Origin: Microbacterium suwonense
GTDB taxonomy: Bacteria > Actinomycetota > Actinomycetes > Actinomycetales > Microbacteriaceae
DNA length: 64,000 bases
Direction of reading: 5' to 3'
NCBI RefSeq assembly: GCF_030296555.1
Contig: NZ_AP027728.1
Location: forward strand, 248,001 to 312,000
Shown: positions 48,252 through 57,099 of the stretch, one piece after another
How positions within the stretch are numbered: the first letter of the stretch is position 1
Layout of the letters: the number at the start of each line of letters is the position of its first letter
The notes under the pieces: model-generated
The model's input: the letters and a program-made list of their open reading frames with translations, nothing else
Told to the model about the DNA's origin: nothing
The model's database searches: none
Translations under genes and position numbers: made by a program

Positions 48252-48818
48252 GTGGGACGCACGCGAGATGTCGAGCTGGAACAGCGGCTGCTGTCCGCCA
48301 CCTGGGACGAGCTGCTCGCTGCGGGCTACAACGCGCTGTCCTTCGCGCGGGTCGCGGCCCGCGCCGGCGCGCACCGCACCGACATCTACCGTCGATGGGC
48401 CTCGAAGGCGCAGCTGGTGACCGCAGCGCTGGCGGCGCATCTGCCGCCCGTCGCGCAGTTCGACACCGGCTCGCTGCGCGGAGACATCCGCGCCTATCTC
48501 CACGCGCTGTGGCAGACCTGGTCGTCCGACTGGGTGGACGCCATGATCGGCGTGCTCGCCGACCTCGACGAAGAGGCGGAGCGGACGATCCTCGCCATGA
48601 GCCTGGAGCGCGGCAAGCCGTTGCGCGACGGGATCATGCGGGCCGTTCGCCGCGGTGAGCTCGTCGACATGCCCGACCTCGCCATGATCGGCGACCTGCT
48701 GGAGGGGCCGCTCATGCACCGACGACTCATCGCCAGGCAGGTGATGACCCTCGACGACCTCGACGCGCTCGCCGACCTCGCCTGCGGTCTGATGAAGGTC
48801 CAGGAGGTGACAGCGTGA
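48252..48818 (+). CDS. TetR-family transcriptional regulator
   Basis: A 188-residue regulator. The N-terminal TetR helix-turn-helix is clear: LEQRLLSATWDELLAAGYNALSFARVAARAGAHRTDIYRRW with the recognition helix; the C-terminal ligand domain is unassigned (TetR_C_16-like). GTG 48252 is the start because AGGAGG (48241-48246) sits five bases upstream. Its end overlaps the start of the amidase by four bases (GTGA), so TetR, amidase and hydrolase form one operon. Confidence 0.9.
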   Translation: MGRTRDVELEQRLLSATWDELLAAGYNALSFARVAARAGAHRTDIYRRWASKAQLVTAALAAHLPPVAQFDTGSLRGDIRAYLHALWQTWSSDWVDAMIGVLADLDEEAERTILAMSLERGKPLRDGIMRAVRRGELVDMPDLAMIGDLLEGPLMHRRLIARQVMTLDDLDALADLACGLMKVQEVTA

Positions 48819-50240
48819 GCGCCCTGCACGATCTCTCCGCATCCGAGCAGCGCAGCGCCCTGCGTGCCCGCGAGGTGAGCTCGCGGGAGCTGACCGCGCA
48901 CTACCTCGACCGCATCGATCGGCTCGCCGAGCCGCTCGGCGCTTTCGTCACCGTGGTTCCCGAGCAGGCCCTGGCGGAGGCCGATCGTGCGGACGCTCAG
49001 CTCGCCGCGGGGGAGGGCGGCGCGCTCACCGGTCTTCCGCTGGGCATCAAGGACCTGCATGCGGCCGCAGGGATCCGGATGACGGCGGGATCCCCCGCGC
49101 TGGCGGACGTGATCCCGCCGCGGGACTCCTGGACCGTCGACCTGCTCCGCCGCGCCGGCGCGGTGATCGTGGGCAAGACGAGCACCGCCGAACTGGGCTC
49201 CACCTGCTTCACGGAGGATCACGTCACCGGTCATGCCGCCGTCACGCCGTTCGACACCCGGCGCTATTCGAGCGGATCCTCCGGCGGCGCGGCCACGGCG
49301 GTCGCTGCGGGGCTGCTGCCCTTCGCCCACGGCAGCGACAGCGCGGGTTCGATCCGCACCCCCGCCGCCACCAGCAACCTCGTCGGCGTCAAACCCAGCC
49401 GCGGGCTGGTCAGCATCGCACCCGCGTCGACGTTCATGGCGATGGGCACCGAGGGACCGTTGGCCAGGACGGTAGCGGATGCCGCCCTGCTGCTCGACGC
49501 GATGGCACAGCCCTGGGCGGGCGACCTCTACGCCTGGACGCCGAAGGAGAGCCTGGCCGCCGGGATGACGCACGCCATCGATCGCCCGCTCACGGTCGCG
49601 ATGTGGACCGAGACCGGAATCGACGGGGTCGATGAGGATCCGGAGATCTCCGCTGCCGTCCGTCGCACGGCGCAAGCTGCGGGATGCCGGGCACGAGGTG
49701 CGCGAGATCGGCATCCCGGCCCGTCTCGACGCCGACGTCGTCGGCCCGCTGCGCACCTGGCTGACCAGCGCGGTGGCGATGTCGGCGAGCATGATGGTTC
49801 CCGCCGAGCGCTGGGGGAGCTACACGGCACTCACCCGATTCCTCATGCAGCGGGCGCAGGAGCTCTCGGCTGCGGACGTCATGCTCGCGCAGGCCAGGCT
49901 CGCCGGGTACGCGAGCAGGTTCCTCGCCGCCTTCGAGCACGTCGACGTCGCACTGACCCCGGTCACCAGCCGCCCGCCGGTGCTGCGCGGCCACTTCCTC
50001 TCCGAAGGGCTGGAAGCAGTGCTGGACCGGATGCTGGACTGGTCGTGCCCGACACCCTGGGCGAACCTCACCGGCCAGCCCGCGATCGCCCTGCCGGCGG
50101 GGTTCACCGCCGAGGGGCTCCCGCTGTCGGCGCAGCTGGTGGGGCGCCCTCGCGCCGATGCCCTCCTGCTGGCACTGGCAGGACAGCTCGAATCCGCGCA
50201 GGACTGGCACCGGGTGCATCCCGCAGTGTGGGACGAATGA
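48815..50240 (+). CDS. Amidase (amidase-signature family, frameshifted)
   Basis: A ~475-residue amidase of the Ser-cisSer-Lys family. The catalytic Lys is in LPLGIKDLHAAAGIRMTAG; the Ser pair is in YSSGSSGGAATAVAAGLLPFAHGSDSAGSIRTPAA. The C-terminal half (SAVAMSASMMVPAERW, TPWANLTGQPAIALPAGF) is in another frame. The break near 49668-49676 differs from others in the window: it needs +1 or -2 bases, possibly loss of one GC unit of GCGCGC. Start GTG 48815 overlaps TetR. It probably hydrolyses an amide linked to the MFS substrate; the substrate is unknown. Confidence 0.87.
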
Positions 50241-50250
50241 GAGTCAGGAC

Positions 50251-51168
50251 ATGAGCCGATCCGATCGCACGGCTCCGGGACCGCTGGACCCGGGCGCAGG
50301 ACTGTCCGAGAACATCGTGCACCTCGCCGACGGGCGCCGCATCCGCACCGTCGTTGCGGGGGAGTCGGCGGGCCCGCTGGTGGTGTTCGAAGCGGGGATG
50401 AGCGCCCCGGCCGCGGAGTGGCTCGCCGTGCAGCGCGGCGTCAGCGCCCATGCCCGTACGCTCTCGTACGATCGCTCCGGCTACGGCGGCAGCGACGACG
50501 ACGCCCAGCCGCGCACCGTCGCCCGGATGGCCGACGACCTCCACGCCGTTCTCACGGCAGCGGGCGAACACGGCCCCGTCGTGCTCGTGGCACACAGCTG
50601 GGGCGGGCCGATCATCCGTGCGTTCGTCCGCAGCCATCCCGATCGCGTCGCCGGCATCGTGCTCGTGGACGCCTCCCTCGCCTCGTCCACCGTGACCCGC
50701 AAGCAGGTCGTGCTGGGGCGGGCGTCCTTCCGGATCACCTCGCTGCTGGTCCGGCTGGGCGCGGGCGCGCGGGTGATCCGCATGGTGCTGCCGCACGGCC
50801 ACGCGAGCGAGTTCAGCGACGATGACATGGCGATCGTGACCAGGGACTACGCCTCGGTGCGAGCGATGCGCACCGGCGTCCGCGAGGTGAACGAGGTCCT
50901 GGCCGTCGGGCCCGCGCTTCGCGAGTGGGAGGCCGAGGGGTTTCCCGACGTGCCGGTCGTCGCGCTGCAGGGCGGCCGCCGCGAGAAGAGCGCGGCGGCG
51001 CAGCGGTTCCGCGAGGAGTTCAACCGGAATGCGGCGGAGCTGCTGGCCGACCATCCTCGCGCACAGGTCGTGATCGTGGAGGGCTCGGGGCATCTGATCC
51101 CGCAGGAGCAGCCTCGTGCCGTCATCGATGCCGTCCTCCGGGTGGCAGCCGAGGCAGCGGGTTCCTGA
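50251..51168 (+). CDS. Alpha/beta hydrolase
   Basis: A 305-residue alpha/beta hydrolase. LVVFEAGMSAPAAEW is the oxyanion-side strand, LSYDRSGYGGSD follows, VLVAHSWGGPIIRAF is the nucleophile elbow (GxSxG-like H-S-W-G-G), and IVEGSGHLIPQEQPRAV carries the catalytic His. The acid is presumably in VVALQGGR... or nearby. Typical of esterase or haloalkane dehalogenase-like enzymes. ATG 50251 lies 10 bases after the amidase stop, with AGGA upstream; last gene of the TetR-amidase-hydrolase operon. Confidence 0.85.
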   Translation: MSRSDRTAPGPLDPGAGLSENIVHLADGRRIRTVVAGESAGPLVVFEAGMSAPAAEWLAVQRGVSAHARTLSYDRSGYGGSDDDAQPRTVARMADDLHAVLTAAGEHGPVVLVAHSWGGPIIRAFVRSHPDRVAGIVLVDASLASSTVTRKQVVLGRASFRITSLLVRLGAGARVIRMVLPHGHASEFSDDDMAIVTRDYASVRAMRTGVREVNEVLAVGPALREWEAEGFPDVPVVALQGGRREKSAAAQRFREEFNRNAAELLADHPRAQVVIVEGSGHLIPQEQPRAVIDAVLRVAAEAAGS

Positions 51169-51282
51169 GGAGGCCCCCGGCGCCGCCTCTGCTGTGACGC
51201 ATTGTGACAGCAGGATTACGAGACGCACCGACGTGCCACGTACCGTTTTCGAGTCCCCCACGAGAGGAAACCCGAAAGCATC

Positions 51283-52194
51283 ATGTCCCGCCGCACCACC
51301 ACCTTCGCAGCCGCCGCCGCAGCGGTCGCCCTGATCGCATCCCTCGCCGGCTGCGCGTCGAACCCCGCCTCCAGCGGTGACAGCACCGCGCCGTCCGCAC
51401 AGAACGAGACGGTCAAGATCGGCGTCGTCGGCAAGGGCGACGCGCAGTGGCCGGCGTTCGTCGACGCCGCCAAGAAGGAGGGCATCGACGTCGAGCTGGT
51501 CGACTTCGGCTCCTACGAGCAGCCGAATCCCGCGCTGGCAGCCGGAGAACTCGACCTGAACCAGTTCCAGCACATCGTCTACCTCGCGCAGTACGACAAG
51601 GCGTCCGGCGAGGACCTGCAGCCGATCGGCGCCACCGCGATCTACCCGCTGGGCCTGTACTCCAAGAAGTACGACTCGGTGGACGACATCCCCGAGGGCG
51701 AGACCGTCGCCGTCCCGGATGACGCCTCCAACCAGGCCCGTGCCCTGCTCGTGCTGCAGTCGGCCGGTCTGGTCAAGCTCCGCAGCGGCGGCACCATCGT
51801 CAGCGACCTCGCCGACATCGACGAGGCGGCCTCCAAGGTGAAGGTCACGGCCCTCGAGGCCGCGGTCATCCCGACCGCGCTCCCGGATGTCGCCGCGGCG
51901 ATCATCAACAACGACTTCGTCACCGATGCCGGGCTGAGCTTCGAGGACGCGATCGCCCAGGACGACCCCTCCGACCCGAACGCGCTGCCGTACGTGAACA
52001 TCTTCGCCGCCCGCGCCGACGACGTCGACAACCCCACCTACAACAAGCTCGTCGAGATCTTCCAGAACGACGAGGCCGTCCAGAACGGACTGCAGGAGGC
52101 CTCCGGCAACACCGCCGTGCTGCTGCAGACCCCGGCTGCCGATCTGCAGGCCTCGCTGAAGAAGGTCCTCGAGGACACCGCGATCAGCAAGTGA
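51283..52194 (+). CDS. metQ: Methionine-type ABC transporter substrate-binding lipoprotein (NlpA/MetQ)
   Basis: A 303-residue NlpA-family lipoprotein of the MetNIQ importer. A lipobox LAGC with Cys at residue 24 is present; then KIGVVGKGDAQWPAFV, LVDFGSYEQPNPALAAGELDLNQFQH (a MetQ hallmark) and VTALEAAVIPTALPDVAAAIINNDF. Methionine binding is the usual function. Start ATG 51283 with GAGAGGAAA upstream. An inverted repeat CTGCTGT (51189-51195) / ACAGCAG (51207-51213) lies in the 5' region. No SAM riboswitch seen. It heads a metQ-metN-metI cluster, separated from metN by strong hairpins. Confidence 0.9.
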   Translation: MSRRTTTFAAAAAAVALIASLAGCASNPASSGDSTAPSAQNETVKIGVVGKGDAQWPAFVDAAKKEGIDVELVDFGSYEQPNPALAAGELDLNQFQHIVYLAQYDKASGEDLQPIGATAIYPLGLYSKKYDSVDDIPEGETVAVPDDASNQARALLVLQSAGLVKLRSGGTIVSDLADIDEAASKVKVTALEAAVIPTALPDVAAAIINNDFVTDAGLSFEDAIAQDDPSDPNALPYVNIFAARADDVDNPTYNKLVEIFQNDEAVQNGLQEASGNTAVLLQTPAADLQASLKKVLEDTAISK

Positions 52195-52200
52195 GACGAC

Positions 52201-52262
52201 GCATTCACATCTGAATGCGAGAGAATCGGGCGGCGCATCTCAGCGCCGCCCGATTCTCTCGT
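52201..52262 (+). terminator. Tandem hairpins between metQ and metN (attenuator)
   Basis: GCATTC (52201-52206) and GAATGC (52213-52218) form a small hairpin directly followed by a long one: the arms 52219-52236 and 52243-52260 are perfectly complementary over 18 bases (loop ATCTCA), extendable by one C-G pair. No T-tract follows. Such a stem between the binding-protein gene and the other transporter genes usually stabilises the upstream mRNA and lowers downstream expression, so that the binding protein is made in excess. It lies 30 bases before metN. Confidence 0.72.
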
Positions 52263-52289
52263 CCGATCCGCCATCCTCCGGAGTGCACT

Positions 52290-53332
52290 ATGGCCATCGT
52301 GAGCCTCGCCGGCGTCAGCAAGACGTACCCGGCCCGTGGGCGTGACAGCGCCGACGTCACCGCCGTCGACGACGTGACCCTCGACATCGAAGCCGGCGAG
52401 GTGTTCGGCATCATCGGCTACTCCGGGGCGGGGAAGTCCACGCTGGTGCGGCTGATCAACGCCCTCGAGCCGGCCACCGCCGGTTCGATCCACGTGGACG
52501 GCGTCGACATCACCGCGCTCAGCGAGCGGGAGCTGCGCGGCGTCCGCGGCGGCATCGGCATGATCTTCCAGCAGTTCAACCTGTTCTCCTCGAAGACCGT
52601 CAAGGCCAACATCGCCTATCCGCTGAAGCTCGCCGGCTGGTCGAAGACCGAGATCGACGAGCGGGTGAGCGAGCTGCTGAGCTTCGTCGGGCTGGCCGAC
52701 AAGGCGCGGGCGTACCCCGAACAGCTCTCCGGCGGGCAGAAGCAGCGCGTGGGCATCGCCCGGGCGCTGGCCACCCGGCCGAGCATCCTGCTCGCCGATG
52801 AGGCCACCAGCGCGCTCGACCCGCAGACCACGCATGAGGTGCTCGAGCTGCTCGCGCGCGTCAACCGGGAGCAGGGCGTCACGATCGTCGTCATCACGCA
52901 CGAGATGGACGTGATCCAGACCATCGCCACGAAGGTGGCCGTGATGGAGCACGGCAGGGTGATCGAGCAGGGCGACGTGTTCGACGTGTTCTCCCGCCCG
53001 CAGAACCCGGCTTCGCAGCGTTTCGTCGGCACCGTGATCAAAGGCCTCCCGTCGCCTGCCGAGGCCGCCGCCCTGCGCGCGCGGCACAGCGGTCGCCTGG
53101 CGACGTTCTCCTTCCGCGACGGCGACTCCTCGCAGTCCCAGGTGCTCCTCGATCTCGCACAGGCCGGGCTGGAGTTCGAGCTGGTCTACGGCGGCATCAA
53201 CGACATCCGGGGTCGGGCGTTCGGGCACCTCACGCTGGCGATCCGGGGGCGGATGCCGAGGTGGATCGCGCACTGGCCGCGATCAGGCAGCATGCCGAGG
53301 TCACCGAGATCGACCAGCAGGAGGTGCGCTGA
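52290..53332 (+). CDS. metN: Methionine-type ABC transporter ATP-binding protein (frameshifted at C-terminus)
   Basis: A 347-residue MetN ATPase: Walker A GYSGAGKST, Q-loop IFQQFNLFSSKTV, signature LSGGQKQR, Walker B LLADEATSALD, H-loop THEMD, and a C-terminal NIL-type domain (LVYGGINDIRGRAFGHLTLAI) that senses methionine in homologues. One base is missing at GGGGG 53245-53249; correction gives ADAEVDRALAAIRQ and a stop at 53332. The stop overlaps the metI start (TGATG). Confidence 0.92.
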
Positions 53333-53990
53333 TGGAGCGCTTGATCGAGCTGGGCCCGGAGTTCTGGAAGGCCGCGGTCGAGACGCTGTACATGACGGCC
53401 TTCGCGCTGGTGATGGCCGGCATCCTCGGCACGCTCATCGGCGTCGGCCTGTACGTGACGCGCCGCGGCGGGCTGCTGCCGAGCCGGGTGGCCAACGGCA
53501 TCCTCGAGCTGCTGGTGAACTTCTTCCGGCCGATCCCGTTCGTGATCTTCATCGCGGTGGCCATGCCGCTCACGCGCGCCGTGATCGGCATCGCCATCGG
53601 CACGACAGCCGGGGCGTTCGCGATCGGCCTCGCGGCGTCGTTCGCGATCGCCCGTATCGTCGAGCAGCACCTCGTGTCGGTCCCGCCCGGCGTCATCGAG
53701 GCGGCGCGGGCGATGGGGGCCGGACCCTGGCGCATCCTGTTCACGGTCGCCATCCCCGAGTCGCTGGGCCCGCTGATCCTCGGCTACACCTTCATCGTCG
53801 TCGCGCTGATCGACATGACTGCGATGGCCGGCCTGATCGGCGGGGAGGGCTCGGCGCCTTCGCGCAGATCTACGGCTTCCGCCAGTTCGAGCCGGTGGTG
53901 ATGTGGGCGGCGATCTTCCTCATCGTGCTCTTCGTACACCTCGTGCAGCTGCTGGGCACCAGGCTCGCCCGGGTGGTCATGCGGCGCTGA
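53332..53990 (+). CDS. metI: Methionine-type ABC transporter permease (frameshifted)
   Basis: A 219-residue MetI permease with five hydrophobic segments, including the EAA-type loop IEAARAMGAGPWRILFTVAIPESL and the N-terminal block VETLYMTAFALVMAGILG. One base is missing at GGGG 53842-53845; correction yields GGGLGAFAQIYGFRQFEPVVMW, the expected C-terminus. It is translationally coupled to metN. Together with metQ and metN it forms a methionine importer, unrelated by sequence to the peptide-type system at 15.9-21 kb. Confidence 0.9.
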
Positions 53991-54008
53991 GGACGGGAGG
54001 CGCTGACC

Positions 54009-54953
54009 TCAGCGGCTCGGCGCCTCCTGCAGCGTCCTGCGCGTGACGAACTCGCGCGGTGCGCCCGAGAGCGGGTCGACGAACCGCAGCTCTCGCGCCA
54101 GCAGCTGCAGCGGCCGGTCGAAGTCGTCCGGCGCCTCCGGCAGCAGCACGGGGTAGAAGCCGTCGTTCAGGATGCCGGCGCCCAGCGCCGCCAGATGCAC
54201 GCGCAGCTGGTGCATCCGGCCCGAGTGCGGTCGCAGCCGGGTGTGCAGCACCCGGTCGTCCGCGTGGATCAGCTCGATGAGCGTCTCGGAGTTCGGCTCG
54301 CGCTCGGCATCCGCTCGCACGCAGACGTGCGCGCGCAGCTTCTCGATGTGATTGCGGAACACGACCGGGAACGGGTGTCCTGCCAGGGCGGGGGATGCCG
54401 CATCCCAGCCCTCCGGCAGCGCCGAGACCGCCTCGTACACCTTCTCGACCTGCCTCCGCTCGAACAACAGCTGATATGCGCCACGGGTCTGCGGCCGCAC
54501 CGAGAACATCAGCAGCCCCGCCGTCGCCCGATCCAGACGATGGATGGGGGTGAGGTCGGGGAGGTCGAGCAGTCTGCGCAGCCGCACCAGAGCCGAGTTC
54601 TGCAGGTACTTGCCGCCGGGAGTGGTGGGCAGGAAGTGCGGCTTGTCGGCCACCACCAGATCCGCGTCCTGATGCAGCACCTCGATCTCGAAGGGGATCT
54701 CGCGCTCGATCGGCGGCTCCCGGTAGTACCAGACGAACTCGTGCACCCCCAGCGGCGTCTCGCGGTCGAGCGCGGAACCGTCGCGCGCCACGATCTCGCC
54801 GCGATCGAAGCGGGTCAGCAGCCGTTCGGGATCGAGGTGGAAGAATCGCTCGGCCATGTACGCGCCGACCGTCGGCCAGGGCCCCGTCAGCGGCAGGTGC
54901 AGGCGCGTCGCGCCGACGCCGTCGCGCACCGGGAGCGGGGATGCCATCGCCAT
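54009..54953 (-). CDS. RluA-family 23S rRNA/tRNA pseudouridine synthase
   Basis: A 314-residue RluA-type pseudouridine synthase that isomerises uridines in structured RNA. The motif IHRLDRATAGLLMFS carries the catalytic Asp in the HRLDxxTSG pattern, and LVVADKPHFLPTTPGG precedes it. The C-terminal HSGRMHQLRVHLAALG is the RNA/active-site strand. Start ATG 54953 lies 34 bases after the MarR gene on the same strand. The exact target site is not deducible. Confidence 0.9.
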   Translation of the reverse strand: MAMASPLPVRDGVGATRLHLPLTGPWPTVGAYMAERFFHLDPERLLTRFDRGEIVARDGSALDRETPLGVHEFVWYYREPPIEREIPFEIEVLHQDADLVVADKPHFLPTTPGGKYLQNSALVRLRRLLDLPDLTPIHRLDRATAGLLMFSVRPQTRGAYQLLFERRQVEKVYEAVSALPEGWDAASPALAGHPFPVVFRNHIEKLRAHVCVRADAEREPNSETLIELIHADDRVLHTRLRPHSGRMHQLRVHLAALGAGILNDGFYPVLLPEAPDDFDRPLQLLARELRFVDPLSGAPREFVTRRTLQEAPSR

Positions 54954-54987
54954 CAGCGACCGCCGATCTGGCGTCGAAGCAGGAGGG

Positions 54988-55482
54988 TCATGCGTCGAAG
55001 CTCAGGCTGAGCTTGCGCAGCAGTCCGGCGAGTCGCTCGCGATCCGCGCGCGGCAGGGCACGCAGCAGTTCGGCCTCGGCATCGACCAGGCGGGTGATGG
55101 CGGCATCCACCCGCACCCTGCCGTCGTCGGTCAGGATGACGAGGATGCTGCGCCCATCGCCGGGGTCGGCCTCGCGTCGCACGAACCGGCGGCCGACGAG
55201 CCGGTCGATGCGGTTGGTCATGGTGCCGCTGGAGACCAGCGTCTGCTGCAGCAGCTGCTTCGGCGACAGCCGGAACGGCGCGCCGGCACGGCGCAGTGCC
55301 GAGAGCACGTCCCACTCCCACGGCTCGATGTCGCTGCGGTGGAACACCTCGCGCCGCGCGCGGTCGAGATGACGGGAGAGCCGATCCATCCGGGAGAGCA
55401 CCTCGAGGGGTGAGAAATCCAGGTCGGGTCGCTGCGCGTTCCACGCGCTGACGATCCGATCGACCTCATCCGCCTCGTTCAT
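54988..55482 (-). CDS. MarR-family transcriptional regulator
   Basis: A 164-residue MarR regulator. The winged helix is visible: EWDVLSALRRAGAPFRLSPKQLLQQTLVSSGTMTNRIDRLVGRRFV, with the wing PGDGRSILVILTDDG. ATG 55482 is preferred (GGAGGG directly upstream); an upstream in-frame start at 55500 is possible. It precedes the pseudouridine synthase in the same direction. MarR proteins typically respond to phenolic or oxidative signals; the target here is unknown. Confidence 0.88.
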   Translation of the reverse strand: MNEADEVDRIVSAWNAQRPDLDFSPLEVLSRMDRLSRHLDRARREVFHRSDIEPWEWDVLSALRRAGAPFRLSPKQLLQQTLVSSGTMTNRIDRLVGRRFVRREADPGDGRSILVILTDDGRVRVDAAITRLVDAEAELLRALPRADRERLAGLLRKLSLSFDA

Positions 55483-55586
55483 CCCTCCATCATCCCGCAT
55501 GCGCCGGATCGCGACCCGATCGACGGAAGCACGGCCGCCGACATGGCAGACTTGTCACGCGGCCTGCAGGCTCTGCCCGGCCGCGG

Positions 55587-55658
55587 TCCGCCGTAGTGTA
55601 ATGGCAGCACGACAGCCTTTGGAGCTGTTAAGTCCAGGTTCGAGTCCTGGCGGCGGAG
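55587..55658 (+). tRNA. tRNA-Gln (anticodon TTG)
   Basis: A complete cloverleaf: acceptor TCCGCCG (55587-55593) pairs with CGGCGGA (55651-55657); anticodon stem ACAGC/GCTGT with loop CTTTGGA places TTG at 55619-55621; the T-arm contains GGTTCGAGTCC. The discriminator is G55658, and CCA is not encoded (GCA follows). The next base but one starts glmU (ATG 55660). Confidence 0.95.
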
Positions 55659-55659
55659 C

Positions 55660-57090
55660 ATGTCGCAGAATGCACTCGCCATCATCGTCCTCGCCGCCGG
55701 CCAGGGAACGCGCATGCGCTCACGTCTGCCGAAGGTGCTGCACCAGATCGGCGGGCGACCGCTGGTGGGTCACGTGCTGTCCACGGCCCGTTCGCTGGGC
55801 GCGCAGCACATCGAGGTGGTCGTGCGGCACGAGCGCGATCAGGTGGTCGCCGCACTGGCCGAGCAGTATCCGGAGGCCGTTTTCGTCGATCAGGACGACG
55901 TGCCGGGCACCGGCCGCGCCGTGCAGGTCGCACTGGATGCGCTGCCGGCCGACTTCGACGGCGATGTGCTCGTGCTCTCCGGGGACTGCCCGCTGGCGGA
56001 TGCCGAGACTCTCACCGGCTTTCTCGCCGAGCACCGCAGGGCGGACGCCGCCGCCACGCTGATGACGGCCGTCGTCGACGATCCGACCGGCTATGGCCGG
56101 GTGATCCGCGACGCCGACGGCGGCGTGGAGCGCATCGTGGAGCAGAAGGATGCCGATGCCGGAGAGGTCGCCGTGCGCGAGATCAATGCCGGCATGTACG
56201 TCTTCCGTGCGCAGGCGCTGCGCACGTATCTGCCCGCAGTCGGCGTCGACAACGCGCAGGGCGAGATGTACCTCACCGATGTCCCCGCCCTGCTGCGTCG
56301 CGACGGCGGCCGGGTCGCGGCATCCGTCGTCTCCGACGTCACGGTCACCTACGGGGTCAACGACCGTGCGCAGCTGGCCGAGGTCGGCCGCCTGCTCAAC
56401 CAGCGGATCGTGCGCCGCTGGCAGCGCGAGGGCGTGACCGTCATCGACCCGGCGACCACCTGGATCGACGACGACGCCAAGCTCGCCGCCGATGTGACCA
56501 TCCTGCCGAACACGCAGATCCTGCGCGCCACGGTCATCGGCTCCGGCGCCACCATCGGACCGGACACCACGCTCGTGGACTGCGAGGTCGGCGAGGACGC
56601 CGTCGTCAAGCGCACCGATGCGAACCTGGCCGTGATCGGCGCCCGCGCCACGGTCGGCCCGTTCTCCTTCCTGCGCCCGGGCACCGTGCTGGGCGCCGAC
56701 GGCAAGATCGGCGCCTACGTCGAGACCAAGAACGCGCAGATCGGTGAGGGCAGCAAGGTCCCGCATCTGTCCTACGTGGGGGATGCCACCATCGGCCGCC
56801 ACGTCAACCTGGGTGCGAGCACGATCACCGCGAACTACGACGATGTGCACAAGCACCGCACCGAGATCGGCGACGAGGTGCACACCGGCTCGCACACGGT
56901 GCTCGTCGCCCCCGTTAAGCTGGGTGCAGGTGCGAAGACCGGTGCAGGCGCCGTCGTCCGCAAGGACGTCCCCGCCGGATCGCTGGCCATGAGCGTCGCC
57001 CCTCAGCGCAACATCGAGGGGTGGGTCCAGAAGAACAGAGCAGGAACCGGCGCGGCCGATGCGGCCGCACGGGAACGATCGGCGGAATAG
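55660..57090 (+). CDS. glmU: Bifunctional N-acetylglucosamine-1-phosphate uridyltransferase / glucosamine-1-phosphate acetyltransferase
   Basis: A 476-residue enzyme making UDP-GlcNAc for peptidoglycan. The N-terminal nucleotidyltransferase has LAAGQGTRMRSRLPKVLH; the C-terminal left-handed beta helix shows hexapeptide repeats and the acetyltransferase block VGDATIGRHVNLGASTITANYD. Start ATG 55660 lies one base after the tRNA-Gln end, with no separate ribosome site. tRNA processing would leave a message starting at the AUG. It is followed after nine bases by prs. Confidence 0.97.
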   Translation: MSQNALAIIVLAAGQGTRMRSRLPKVLHQIGGRPLVGHVLSTARSLGAQHIEVVVRHERDQVVAALAEQYPEAVFVDQDDVPGTGRAVQVALDALPADFDGDVLVLSGDCPLADAETLTGFLAEHRRADAAATLMTAVVDDPTGYGRVIRDADGGVERIVEQKDADAGEVAVREINAGMYVFRAQALRTYLPAVGVDNAQGEMYLTDVPALLRRDGGRVAASVVSDVTVTYGVNDRAQLAEVGRLLNQRIVRRWQREGVTVIDPATTWIDDDAKLAADVTILPNTQILRATVIGSGATIGPDTTLVDCEVGEDAVVKRTDANLAVIGARATVGPFSFLRPGTVLGADGKIGAYVETKNAQIGEGSKVPHLSYVGDATIGRHVNLGASTITANYDDVHKHRTEIGDEVHTGSHTVLVAPVKLGAGAKTGAGAVVRKDVPAGSLAMSVAPQRNIEGWVQKNRAGTGAADAAARERSAE

Positions 57091-57099
57091 GCGGCGCGG

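Noticed and set aside
51169..51282. SAM or other riboswitch upstream of metQ
   Set aside because: Only a 7-base inverted repeat is present; conserved riboswitch core elements are not visible and the leader is too short.
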